DNA of 23,947 bases. Source: Clostridia bacterium. Lineage in GTDB: Bacteria > Bacillota_A > Clostridia > Oscillospirales > CAG-272. A model generated the notes under the pieces. The model worked only from the letters and a program-made list of their open reading frames with translations. It had not been told where the DNA came from and made no database searches. The translations under genes were made by a program, and so were the position numbers. The stretch is from the NCBI GenBank assembly GCA_017542695.1, contig JAFXWT010000091.1, positions 1-23,947 of the forward strand, written 5' to 3'. Shown piece after piece: positions 1 through 7,334 of this stretch (position 1 is its first letter; the number at the start of each line of letters is the position of its first letter).

Positions 1-1265
1 ACCGACGGTACCTGAAATACGGAGTAGTTATAGATCACCTCTTTCAGCCGCTTGCTCTTCGGGCAGAAAACGGTGACGCTGTGACCGCGTTTTGTCATTT
101 CGCGGGCGTATGCGTCCATCGTCCTTACCACGCCGTCGACGGACGGGAAGAATATATCGTTGAAAAGCGCGATGCTAATGGGTGCGTCCGTCGGCACCGG
201 CTTTTTCTTTTTGACATGATTTGAAATGGCGTTGCCTGTGACGACGATGACGCCGATGATTATCCATGAGTAGTAAACGAACGCGCGCCACAATATCATC
301 GCCCAGAAGAGAAGACCTCCATTCAGCGATGAGAATACAAGCGAGAACGAAACCTCGGCGGCGACGGAGTTGCCGGGCGTCGGGATTATCGTTATCGCCG
401 CGTAGATGAACACCGTCATCGAGAAGATGTTCCACCACGAGCCGCTGCCGCCGAACGCGCGTATCATGAAGAACGGGATGGAGAGGATCGCCATCTGATA
501 TATAAGCGAGATGAAGATGAGTTTCAGCGTGAAAAACGGGCGCTTGTTCATCTCGCGGATGCTCGTGACGTATTCGTTCATCACGGCGTTGACCGATTCG
601 GTTTTTTTCGCGGCGCTCTTGATGATGCGCATTTTTTCAAGCAGGCGCAGCACTCCGCCGACGATGGAGTTGAACGCTTTGGGCAGGAACGCGAACAGGA
701 TTATCGCGGCGGGGATCACCATATAGAATACAAGTCCCACGTATGGCGCGACGAGCATTTCGGGGCGGCCGCTGACGACTCTGCCGTTGGCGATGAACAC
801 GATAACGGCGATGATGATGAACGCTATCTGCTGGGAGAGAAACCCCGCGACGGGAACGGCGCCCGCTGTTCCGGACGAGTAGCCGCGCTTATGGAGGTAG
901 TGGATCTGGAACGGCTGACCGCCTGCGCCGAAAGGCGTGACGTTGTCGGTGTATTTGCCGAGCATCGCAACGTGGAACGCGCCGCGCGGATCGTATTTTC
1001 CGGCGCTCGTCATTATCATTTTTTTGTATTTTACGTACTCCGTCCACATGGCGACGCCGAAGCACAGCGCTCCGAAAATGAGGAAATACGGGCTCATATC
1101 GGAGAGAGATATCGAACGGGGCTCGTTTTTGTTCGTTATTATTTCCTTTACGACGAAAAAGCCGACGACGGCGACGTTGAGCAGTATCGTCAGTATGAGA
1201 TACAGCTTGCGCTTTTTCGGCTTGACTCCTTCGCCTGTCGCGTCTTTTTTGCCCGCTTCGTTCAT
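1..1265 (-). CDS. Flippase (YbhN/UPF0104-type) fused to GT4 glycosyltransferase, 3' end cut by window edge
   Basis: Reading the minus strand from the ATG at 1265 gives one open frame of 421 codons that runs off the window. Residues about 20-345 are a polytopic membrane domain of the lysylphosphatidylglycerol synthase TM / YbhN flippase family, including the stretch GKYTDNVTPFGAGGQPFQ typical of that family and a late IPTPGN motif. After a basic linker (VKKKKP, about 351-356) the frame continues without a stop into a typical GT4 N-terminus: ISIALFNDIFFPSVDGVV, then GHSVTVFCP at about 384-392. Such a protein could pair transfer of a sugar to a lipid with its movement across the membrane; this is inferred. 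The start is supported by GAGGAGGG about 6-8 nt upstream. It is transcribed divergently from the sulfatase gene at 1638. The GT catalytic half lies outside the window, so nucleotide-sugar specificity cannot be read. Confidence 0.87.
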   Translation of the reverse strand, partial: MNEAGKKDATGEGVKPKKRKLYLILTILLNVAVVGFFVVKEIITNKNEPRSISLSDMSPYFLIFGALCFGVAMWTEYVKYKKMIMTSAGKYDPRGAFHVAMLGKYTDNVTPFGAGGQPFQIHYLHKRGYSSGTAGAVPVAGFLSQQIAFIIIAVIVFIANGRVVSGRPEMLVAPYVGLVFYMVIPAAIILFAFLPKAFNSIVGGVLRLLEKMRIIKSAAKKTESVNAVMNEYVTSIREMNKRPFFTLKLIFISLIYQMAILSIPFFMIRAFGGSGSWWNIFSMTVFIYAAITIIPTPGNSVAAEVSFSLVFSSLNGGLLFWAMILWRAFVYYSWIIIGVIVVTGNAISNHVKKKKPVPTDAPISIALFNDIFFPSVDGVVRTMDAYAREMTKRGHSVTVFCPKSKRLKEVIYNYSVFQVPS

Positions 1266-1330
1266 TATATCCCTCCTCTCCGTTGGTTTTTCAAGTTAAT
1301 AAGCGGCGCACCGTATGCGCGTGTTTTTTC

Positions 1331-1359
1331 ATTATAACACAAAAGGAAAACGTTTTCAA
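1331..1359 (-). promoter_or_regulatory. Sigma-A promoter of the flippase-glycosyltransferase gene
   Basis: Read on the minus strand: TTGAAA (plus 1354-1359), a 17-nt spacer, then TATAAT (plus 1331-1336). The -10 box lies about 65 nt upstream of the ATG at 1265. A cre-like palindrome overlaps the -35 box and spacer (separate entry), so repression is likely. Confidence 0.8.
1345..1359. promoter_or_regulatory. cre-like / LacI-family operator palindrome
   Basis: The sequence contains the palindrome GAAAACGTTTTC. Read on the minus strand, TTGAAAACGTTTTCC matches the CcpA cre consensus WTGNAANCGNWNNCW at every constrained position except the last. It sits on the -35 box and spacer of the promoter for the flippase-glycosyltransferase gene, a classic position for repression. 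It could bind CcpA or another LacI-family regulator; the regulator itself is not in this window. Confidence 0.55.
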
Positions 1360-1428
1360 TATATTTTGTGAATTTGTTGGTGGGCGGGGAAATGAGTCGG
1401 CGGGCAAACAAAACCGCCCATACGATAA

Positions 1429-1481
1429 CTCCTCAATCAGCTGACGCTGACAACTTCCCTTGCGCAGAGAGAACCAAACGA
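1429..1481. repeat. Degenerate copy of a dispersed intergenic hairpin repeat
   Basis: The gap at 1266-1637 has no convincing gene. Its middle carries TCAGC-TGAC-GCTGA followed by AACTTCCCTTGCGCAGAGAG. This resembles, from memory, the worn intergenic repeat (CTCAGTCAG..CTGACAGCTCCCTC..) common in gut Firmicutes. The rest of the gap is the two divergent promoters and an AT-rich leader (1551-1637). Confidence 0.35.
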
Positions 1482-1515
1482 CCTTTTCGCGTCTCGATTT
1501 TCTCTTTTTGCGGTA

Positions 1516-1544
1516 TTGACTTTTCTTATATTATGGAGTATTAT
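1516..1544 (+). promoter_or_regulatory. Sigma-A promoter of the sulfatase / YidC-fusion operon
   Basis: TTGACT (1516-1521), 17-nt spacer, TATTAT (1539-1544). It would give a leader of roughly 85 nt before the ATG at 1638. It points away from the flippase-glycosyltransferase promoter at 1331-1359. Confidence 0.65.
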
Positions 1545-1637
1545 ATAAACAATGCGAAAATATTTCAAAAAATCAATGAGATAATTTCAAACATTGTTCG
1601 ACTAATAGATAAAATTCACGGAACGGAAATATAAATC

Positions 1638-3386
1638 ATGGAAACAAGCACAAACAACGGATATTTCGGCGGAGTAACAAAAAGATTGCCGCGGGCGCTG
1701 CTTTCGGGCTTTTGTGCGGGGCTGACGTTCTTCTTTTTCGGAATACTCGACATCTTCGCGTCGAACAGGAAAGAATTACTTTTTTCCTTTTCCGATTTCG
1801 GCGGTCATATAGCTTTGATATCACTTGGCGTTTCGCTCCTGCTCGCCGCGCTTGTCGCGTTTCTGCCCGGCAAAGCTTCCGACGTCGCGTTCGGCGTGAT
1901 CGTCTGGCTCTGCCTGATGGGATACGTGCAGGCGATGTTTCTCAACGGCGCGGGCTCGCTGACGGGCGACACGGGAGGCACGGAGAGCGTCGCGCTCGCC
2001 GTTATCGACGCGGCGATCTGGCTCGTCGTCGGAGCGCTTTGTATCATGGGGGCATTGACAATGCAAAAAAAGAGCATAATAAAAACGGTATCGTCGATAC
2101 TGCTCGTCGTACTCATCGCCATGCAGGCGACGGGATGCGCGATGCGGGCAAACGAGATATCACGCTCGCCGTTTGAAACGACGAAAGAAGAGCCATCTGC
2201 CGAAAACCCGACTCCGAGCGACTACATCGAAAAGGCATACCTCACTTACGAGGGGCTGAACGAAGTCTCGGCGGGGAAGAACATAATCATTTTCGTCGTC
2301 GACCGCTTTGACGTTTCGTACCTTTACGACGTGATGAACAAAACGCCCGATTTCTTCGACAGATTGACCGGTTTTACGCTTTTTGACGACAATGTCTCGC
2401 TATACTCTCGCACGTATCCGGGACTTACTTCGATGATAACGGGCATCGAAAACGATTTTTCGGGCACCGCCGCCGACTATTTCAAAAAGGCATACTCTAC
2501 GTCGGATTTTCTCCGCGACCTCAAAGCGAACAATTATAAGATCAAGCTATACACGGCGAATTATTATGCCTACACCGACGGTTCGCAGCTTTACGGCGTT
2601 GCGGACAACCTTTCCGTCGCCACCGACTACGCCGTGACGGACACGGGCGCTCTCGTCGGCAATATGCTCGCGCTGTCCGCTTACAAATATCTGCCGACGG
2701 CGCTGAAGAGCACCGTGAGCATCTCGTCGGCGTCGTTTACGGGTATTGTCGAATACAACGGAGACGCGCCGCTTTACGAGCTCGATGACCCGAAGGTCTA
2801 CGATATCATACACGAAAACGGGCTGACGCTTGACGACAGCGAAAACTCATATATTCTGATACACCTCAGCGGATGTCACGATCCGTATATTATGGACGAG
2901 GACGGCAGCCGCATCGAAAAGGGCTCGGCGGAAGCGCAGCTCCGCGGCAATTTCAAGCTCATTTACGAATACATCGACGAGCTGAAGCGCCTCGGCGTTT
3001 ACGATAACTCGACGATAGTCATAACGGGCGACCATCCGCGCGCCCGCGACGACGCCGAGATCCCGAGTCAGCCGCGGCTGACGACGCTGTTCGTCAAGCC
3101 GGCGGGCTCGACGGTAAAAGGAATGTCGTATTCATACGCTCAGGTGAGCCAGGCGAATCTCATCCCGACGCTTGTGAGATATTCCGGCATCGAAACGGAA
3201 AAAGATTACGGCAAGACGTATTTTGACATAATGCCGGGCGAACCGAACGAAAGATATCACAAATTCGAGCTTTACGTCAAAGGCGAGAGCGATCTCATCG
3301 TCACGTTCAAAGTGACTGGCGCGGGCGGCGATTTCTCAAATTGGGAGCTTTACTCGTCCGACCCCGTCGGCATGATCTACAAATAA
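1638..3386 (+). CDS. Membrane-anchored sulfatase / LTA synthase-like phosphotransferase
   Basis: The 582-residue protein has about five N-terminal membrane helices (about 21-42, 57-76, 83-103, 118-141, 147-168) followed by an outside-facing alkaline phosphatase/sulfatase-fold domain, the LtaS layout. Visible family motifs are the metal-binding Asp in FVVDRFD (D222), a Thr-containing segment SRTYPGLTSMITG (candidate nucleophile T259), HLSGCHDP (H414) and VITGDH (D465, H466). Family members transfer phosphoglycerol or phosphoethanolamine, or hydrolyse phosphate or sulfate esters, at the outer membrane face. With a glycerophosphotransferase-like domain encoded next, transfer of a phospho-alcohol to a surface glycan is the likeliest role, but the substrate is inferred. 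Only a weak Shine-Dalgarno (CGGAA) precedes the ATG. It lies 22 nt upstream of the YidC fusion and is probably co-transcribed from the promoter at 1516. Confidence 0.85.
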   Translation: METSTNNGYFGGVTKRLPRALLSGFCAGLTFFFFGILDIFASNRKELLFSFSDFGGHIALISLGVSLLLAALVAFLPGKASDVAFGVIVWLCLMGYVQAMFLNGAGSLTGDTGGTESVALAVIDAAIWLVVGALCIMGALTMQKKSIIKTVSSILLVVLIAMQATGCAMRANEISRSPFETTKEEPSAENPTPSDYIEKAYLTYEGLNEVSAGKNIIIFVVDRFDVSYLYDVMNKTPDFFDRLTGFTLFDDNVSLYSRTYPGLTSMITGIENDFSGTAADYFKKAYSTSDFLRDLKANNYKIKLYTANYYAYTDGSQLYGVADNLSVATDYAVTDTGALVGNMLALSAYKYLPTALKSTVSISSASFTGIVEYNGDAPLYELDDPKVYDIIHENGLTLDDSENSYILIHLSGCHDPYIMDEDGSRIEKGSAEAQLRGNFKLIYEYIDELKRLGVYDNSTIVITGDHPRARDDAEIPSQPRLTTLFVKPAGSTVKGMSYSYAQVSQANLIPTLVRYSGIETEKDYGKTYFDIMPGEPNERYHKFELYVKGESDLIVTFKVTGAGGDFSNWELYSSDPVGMIYK

Positions 3387-3408
3387 ACGAAACTGACAGA
3401 GGAATGAC

Positions 3409-5472
3409 ATGGAATATATCTGCTATCCGTTCGGCTATCTTATGAAGCTGTGTCACGACATCGTGGGCAACTACGGCGTGGCGATAATACTGTTTACCCT
3501 GCTTACGAAGATAGTTATGCTCCCGTTGTCGATATGGGTGCATAAGAATTCCATAAAGATGGTGAAGATACAGCCGGAGGTAAATTTCATAAAGGCGAAA
3601 TTCTTCGGCGACAGGGAGAGGATCACCGAGGAAGAGGCAAAGCTCCACAAGAGAGAAAAATACAACCCGCTCATTTCGATAATACCGTTGGCGGTGCAGA
3701 TCGTGCTGTTGCTTGCGGTAGTGCAGATAATCAAGGCGCCGCTGACTCACATCCTACGCATTGACGCCGACGTGTGCAGGACGCTTGCCGACGCGATCGG
3801 CGTCAGCTTTAAGGACGAGCAGCTCTCCGTCGTGCGCGCCGTGCTTGACGGCACGCTCCGCCCCGATATGTTCACGGGCGCAGCGAGCGACGCGGTAAGT
3901 CTTATCTCGACGCTGAAACTCGATTTTCTCGGCTTTTCGCTCGATCTCATACCGAGCGAGGTGTGGGGACTTTACATTGTCGTTCCCGTGATCGCCGCCG
4001 TTTCGTCGTACCTGCTCTGCTACGTGCAGAACGCGGCGAACGTCATTCAGGCGGAACAGTCGAAGGTGAACAAATACGGCATGACGGCGCTCTCCGTCGG
4101 GCTGTCGCTCTATCTCGGATTTTTCGTATACACGGGCGTCGCGCTCTATTGGGTGGCGAGCAACGTCATGGCGATAATCCAGCAGTTTATCCTGAACGCC
4201 GCGATAAGTCCGAAGAAATACGTCGATTACGACGCTCTTGAAAAGAGCCGCGCGGAGCTTAAAAAGATCGAAGAGCTCGACGGCGGCAAAAAAGACGCCG
4301 AGCACCGCGCAAACGCAAAGCGCGAAAAAGAGGACTATAAGCGGTTTTTCAAGATCGTCAACAAGCACCTCGTGATCTACTCCGAGCGGAGCGGATTCTA
4401 CAAGTATTTTGAGGCGCTGATCGACGGATTGCTGAAAAGATCGAACATAATCATCCACTATGTCACAAACGACGCGCACGACGCGATATTTGAAACGGCA
4501 AAGACGGAGCCGCGCATTCGCCCGTATTACATCGGGCAGAAGAAGCTGATCACGCTGATGATGCGTATGGACGCCGACATCGTCGTGATGACGACGCCCG
4601 ACCTGCAAACGTACTACATCAAGCGCTCGCTTGTGCGCCGCGACGTCGAATACATTTACGCGCCGCACGACATGATGAGCGTACACATGGGATTCCGCAA
4701 GGGCGCGCTCGATAATTTCGACACTGTTTTTGCGACGGGCGCTCACGTGGAGCGTGAGGTCAGGGCGACGGAAAAGGTCTACGGTCTGCCCGAAAAGACG
4801 ATAGTCAAGTTCGGATATCCGCTCGCGGAAAAGCTCGAGGCGGCAGCCGCGTCGCTTGCCGACGTGAAAAACGAAAAGAAGGAAATACTGATCGCGCCGT
4901 CGTGGCAGGATGACAACCTGCTCGACAGCTGCGTTGACAAGCTGATCGAGGGGCTCATGGCTGACGACACGCACATCACGGTGCGCCCGCACCCCGAATA
5001 CTCGAAGCGCTATCCCGAAAAACTGACGTTGCTGACCGAAAAATACAAGGACGTGCCGACGGAAAAACTGACGTTCGAGCTTGATTTCACGACGAACAAG
5101 TCGATCTATTCGTCCGATCTGCTCGTGACCGACTGGTCGGGCATCGCGTATGAATTTGCGTTTGCGACAAAGAAGCCCGTGCTTTTCATCAACACGAAGA
5201 TGAAAGTGGAAAACCCCGAGTGGCAGGCGATAGGCGAAACTCCGGCGGAGATATATCTGCGGTCGGAGGTCGGCACGGCGCTTGAAAAAGACGCGCTCGA
5301 CGGCGTGAAAGCCGCGGCGGACGAGCTTCTTTCAAGCGGCGAAAAGTACCGCGAGAAGATAAACGCGCTTAAACTCGAACATCTCTATTCATACGGATCG
5401 AACGGCGCCGAGGGCGTGAAATACATTCTGCACCGCCTTTCCGAAAAACAAAAAGAAAATAAAAATAAATGA
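3409..5472 (+). CDS. YidC/Oxa1 insertase fused to CDP-glycerol glycerophosphotransferase-like domain
   Basis: One uninterrupted 687-codon frame. Residues 1-268 are a Gram-positive-type YidC/Oxa1 domain: NYGVAIILFTLLTKIVMLPL with Lys34 where the groove Arg usually lies, then the IQPE segment, a hairpin of charged residues, KYNPLISIIPL, a long insert (about 111-180) and the last helices to about 263. Residues 270-312 form a highly charged, probably helical linker. Residues about 315-680 match the Glyphos_transf (TagB/TagF) family, with APHD (H420), RPHPE (526-530) and LLVTDWSGIAYEFA (571-584). TagF-type domains transfer glycerol or ribitol phosphate from a CDP precursor on the cytoplasmic side. 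The YidC part may anchor that domain or couple polymer synthesis to membrane insertion; this is inference. The ATG follows GAGGAATGAC. The long spurious frame on the opposite strand reflects codon bias. Confidence 0.88.
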   Translation: MEYICYPFGYLMKLCHDIVGNYGVAIILFTLLTKIVMLPLSIWVHKNSIKMVKIQPEVNFIKAKFFGDRERITEEEAKLHKREKYNPLISIIPLAVQIVLLLAVVQIIKAPLTHILRIDADVCRTLADAIGVSFKDEQLSVVRAVLDGTLRPDMFTGAASDAVSLISTLKLDFLGFSLDLIPSEVWGLYIVVPVIAAVSSYLLCYVQNAANVIQAEQSKVNKYGMTALSVGLSLYLGFFVYTGVALYWVASNVMAIIQQFILNAAISPKKYVDYDALEKSRAELKKIEELDGGKKDAEHRANAKREKEDYKRFFKIVNKHLVIYSERSGFYKYFEALIDGLLKRSNIIIHYVTNDAHDAIFETAKTEPRIRPYYIGQKKLITLMMRMDADIVVMTTPDLQTYYIKRSLVRRDVEYIYAPHDMMSVHMGFRKGALDNFDTVFATGAHVEREVRATEKVYGLPEKTIVKFGYPLAEKLEAAAASLADVKNEKKEILIAPSWQDDNLLDSCVDKLIEGLMADDTHITVRPHPEYSKRYPEKLTLLTEKYKDVPTEKLTFELDFTTNKSIYSSDLLVTDWSGIAYEFAFATKKPVLFINTKMKVENPEWQAIGETPAEIYLRSEVGTALEKDALDGVKAAADELLSSGEKYREKINALKLEHLYSYGSNGAEGVKYILHRLSEKQKENKNK

Positions 5473-5476
5473 TAGT

Positions 5477-5481
5477 GGAGG
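5477..5481 (+). promoter_or_regulatory. Ribosome binding site deciding the GH10 start
   Basis: GGAGG lies 4 nt before an ATG at 5486 and 7 nt before the next in-frame ATG at 5489. The 7-nt spacing favours 5489 as the start. Confidence 0.6.
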
Positions 5482-5488
5482 ATATATG

Positions 5489-6817
5489 ATGTCCAGATAC
5501 GACACGGTCATGAAATACTTTCTTGAACAGAAAGCGGAGAATGATAAGAGAACAAGCGAAAATATCGAGAAGTACCGCAAGGGAAACTGCGAACTTAGAT
5601 TTGTTTTCGGCGACAACGTTCCTTCGGAAGCCACGGCGGTGATCAGACAAAAAAAGCACAAATTTAGATTCGGCGCAAATCTTTTCATGCTCGACGAATT
5701 TGAAACCGAAGAAAAGAACAGAATATACAGAGAAAAATTCCCCGAATTGTTCAACCTTGCCACACTTCCGTTTTACTGGGACACAACAGAACCGCAGGAA
5801 GGTCATTTCAGATTCGACAAAAACTGCGAGAGAATATACAGAAGACCGTCGATCGACCTTTGCATGGAATACTGCAAAGAGCACGGCATTGAGCCGAAAT
5901 GCCACTGTCTGAATTATGATACCCTTGTTCCGGAATGGACAAAGAATCTTCCGACCGATGTGCTGAAAGAAAAGCTTGAAAACAGATTCAGACAGATTTC
6001 GGAGAGATATTCAAAAGACATACCGAGCTTTGAAGTGACAAACGAGACGCTTCAGGTGCTTCACAATACCGCTTTCTTTATGGAAGACGACTATCTTGAT
6101 TGGAGTTATCTCACAGCGGACAAGTATTTTAAAAACAACGAGCTCATTATCAACGACTACAACATCTGGGATCCCTTTGAATTCAACAGAAACTACTATT
6201 TTATGCAGATAGAAAGACTGCTCGGAAAAGGAATAAAGCATCTTGATACGATAGGATTGCAGTTCCACTGCTTTTTCCCCGAAGACAGGGAGTGGCAGCA
6301 CGCCAAACAGAAATTCAATCCGGAAAGACTCTATGCTCTTTTGGATTTGTTTGCAAAACTCGGTAAAGAAGAGCAGATCACCGAAATGACGATCCCCGCA
6401 AGGAGCAACGGAGAGGAAGACGAACTTGTCCAGGCTGACCTGACGGAGAATCTTTACAGACTGTTCTTCTCACATCCGAATATGAACGGCATAATTTACT
6501 GGAATCTCGTAGACGGATACGGATACAATGCCGAACCCGGCGACATGACTGCCGGAGAAAACATATACTACGGAGGTTTTCTCAGATTCGATATGTCCGA
6601 AAAGCCGGTATACAAGAAACTGAAACGCCTCATCAACGAAGAGTGGAATACAAAACAAACCCTCGCGCTGAAAAACGGGACCGCGTCGTTCAGAGGATTC
6701 TTCGGAGAATACGAAGCGGAACTGCACTGCGACAACAAAGTCAAAAAGTTTGACTTTTACCTTGACAAAAAGCAGTGCTCCGATTTTGAAAACAAAAAAA
6801 TATTAATTGCTGATTAG
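5489..6817 (+). CDS. Cytoplasmic GH10-family glycoside hydrolase (xylanase-like)
   Basis: 442 residues with no signal peptide or membrane span, so it should act inside the cell, perhaps on short imported or endogenous glycans. GH10 signatures in order are YWDTTEPQEGHFRFD (about 96-110, like the family's KWDATEP..G.F.F block), KCHCLNYD at the HTLVWH position, EVTNETL with acid/base Glu186, and ITEMTI with nucleophile Glu299, then IIYWNLVDG. The second His and the Trp of HTLVWH are replaced by Asp and Tyr, so substrate choice may differ from classical xylanases. Codon use is foreign: of 24 Arg codons 20 are AGA, 2 AGG and 2 CGC, whereas flanking genes favour CGC, and it is visibly more AT-rich. 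It sits between the YidC fusion and the small membrane protein, and its TAG overlaps that gene's TAGGAG binding site. Confidence 0.82.
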   Translation: MSRYDTVMKYFLEQKAENDKRTSENIEKYRKGNCELRFVFGDNVPSEATAVIRQKKHKFRFGANLFMLDEFETEEKNRIYREKFPELFNLATLPFYWDTTEPQEGHFRFDKNCERIYRRPSIDLCMEYCKEHGIEPKCHCLNYDTLVPEWTKNLPTDVLKEKLENRFRQISERYSKDIPSFEVTNETLQVLHNTAFFMEDDYLDWSYLTADKYFKNNELIINDYNIWDPFEFNRNYYFMQIERLLGKGIKHLDTIGLQFHCFFPEDREWQHAKQKFNPERLYALLDLFAKLGKEEQITEMTIPARSNGEEDELVQADLTENLYRLFFSHPNMNGIIYWNLVDGYGYNAEPGDMTAGENIYYGGFLRFDMSEKPVYKKLKRLINEEWNTKQTLALKNGTASFRGFFGEYEAELHCDNKVKKFDFYLDKKQCSDFENKKILIAD

Positions 6818-6827
6818 GAGAAATATT

Positions 6828-7094
6828 ATGAAAGCATACATTGACATAAGCTCGGTATCATACGTTCTTCCGATAGTCGTCGGTATCGCCGTTGCGATCG
6901 GATCGTGGGTGTATATCCATTTCCGCCGCGCGAAATCGAAGATCTCGAAAACGCTGGGCATTGACGAGAATGCCGGTAAAGAGGTCGAGGAAGATATCGT
7001 GATCAGCGACGAGGAGACGGACGAAATGTCCGATGAGAGCGAGAACATCGCGGTCGTCGAGGAAAACGTCGAAGAAGAAAAGAAAGACGAGTGA
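6828..7094 (+). CDS. Small single-span membrane protein with acidic tail
   Basis: 88 residues: a short YIDISSVSY start, one hydrophobic helix (about 13-31, VLPIVVGIAVAIGSWVYI), a basic patch (HFRRAKSKISK) that predicts a cytoplasmic C-terminus, then a tail of about 40 residues rich in Asp and Glu. The ATG at 6828 is preceded by TAGGAG, which includes the stop codon of the GH10 gene; a longer in-frame reading from 6807 would remove this site and is less likely. From memory, small proteins with a similar Y-I-D-P-x-T-x-Y start and single helix lie next to sulfatases and capsule or teichoic acid enzymes in Clostridia; this is recollection, not a search result. No biochemical function is known to me. 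It may be a membrane scaffold for the polymer enzymes of this operon. Confidence 0.8.
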   Translation: MKAYIDISSVSYVLPIVVGIAVAIGSWVYIHFRRAKSKISKTLGIDENAGKEVEEDIVISDEETDEMSDESENIAVVEENVEEEKKDE

Positions 7095-7120
7095 CGGTTT
7101 GATCGAAAATCCGATATGCG

Positions 7121-7147
7121 AAAAGCGCGGCAACGACCGCGCTTTTT
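7121..7147 (+). terminator. Rho-independent terminator of the envelope operon
   Basis: A perfect 10-bp stem AAAAGCGCGG / CCGCGCTTTT (7121-7130 with 7137-7146), 6-nt loop and T-run. It follows the small membrane protein gene by 26 nt. Confidence 0.9.
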
Positions 7148-7151
7148 GGGA

Positions 7152-7169
7152 TTTATACAGATGTATAAA
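7152..7169. repeat. TTTATAC-N4-GTATAAA palindrome, copy 1
   Basis: Perfect 7-4-7 inverted repeat TTTATAC-AGAT-GTATAAA, 5 nt after a terminator. The same element with the same 4-nt gap recurs at 9621-9640 and 15370-15389. Confidence 0.7.
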
Positions 7170-7171
7170 GC

Positions 7172-7195
7172 GGCGGGCGGCCATCGGTCGTCCGC
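7172..7195. repeat. Dispersed GGGCGRCCATCGGTCGTCCG hairpin repeat, copy 1
   Basis: Positions 7175-7194 match 19928-19947 at 19 of 20 bases. The unit folds on itself (GCGGGCGGCC / GGTCGTCCGC with two G-U pairs). It belongs to a dispersed non-coding family rather than to a gene. The rest of 7148-7246 shows nothing else I can assign. Confidence 0.6.
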
Positions 7196-7246
7196 GCATC
7201 TTCCGCCGAACGCTTACGGCGCCGCACGAAAGTTTTTCAAAAAAAA

Positions 7247-7266
7247 CGAAAAAACGCGTTTTTTCG
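7247..7266. promoter_or_regulatory. 20-bp perfect palindrome upstream of PHP gene promoter
   Basis: CGAAAAAACGCGTTTTTTCG is perfectly self-complementary and ends one base before the -35 box at 7268. It could be an operator for a dimeric regulator; with only a 4-nt GC centre it is a poor transcription terminator. Confidence 0.4.
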
Positions 7267-7267
7267 C

Positions 7268-7296
7268 TTTACTTAACGGCGGGCACGTGATATAAT
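7268..7296 (+). promoter_or_regulatory. Sigma-A promoter of the PHP phosphoesterase gene
   Basis: TTTACT (7268-7273), 17-nt spacer, perfect TATAAT (7291-7296), about 39 nt upstream of the ATG. AAGGAG at 7320-7325 supplies the ribosome binding site. Confidence 0.8.
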
Positions 7297-7334
7297 GTGA
7301 TAAAGCGAAAAATCTTTTTTAAGGAGATCACAAT

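Noticed and set aside
1368..1634. 88-codon plus-strand frame before the sulfatase gene
   Set aside because: No ribosome binding site, no domain, and it covers a degenerate repeat and a promoter.
3754..4992. 412-codon open frame on the minus strand
   Set aside because: It lies fully inside the YidC-glycerophosphotransferase gene, is rich in Arg, Val and His with no domain, and follows from the codon bias of the real gene.
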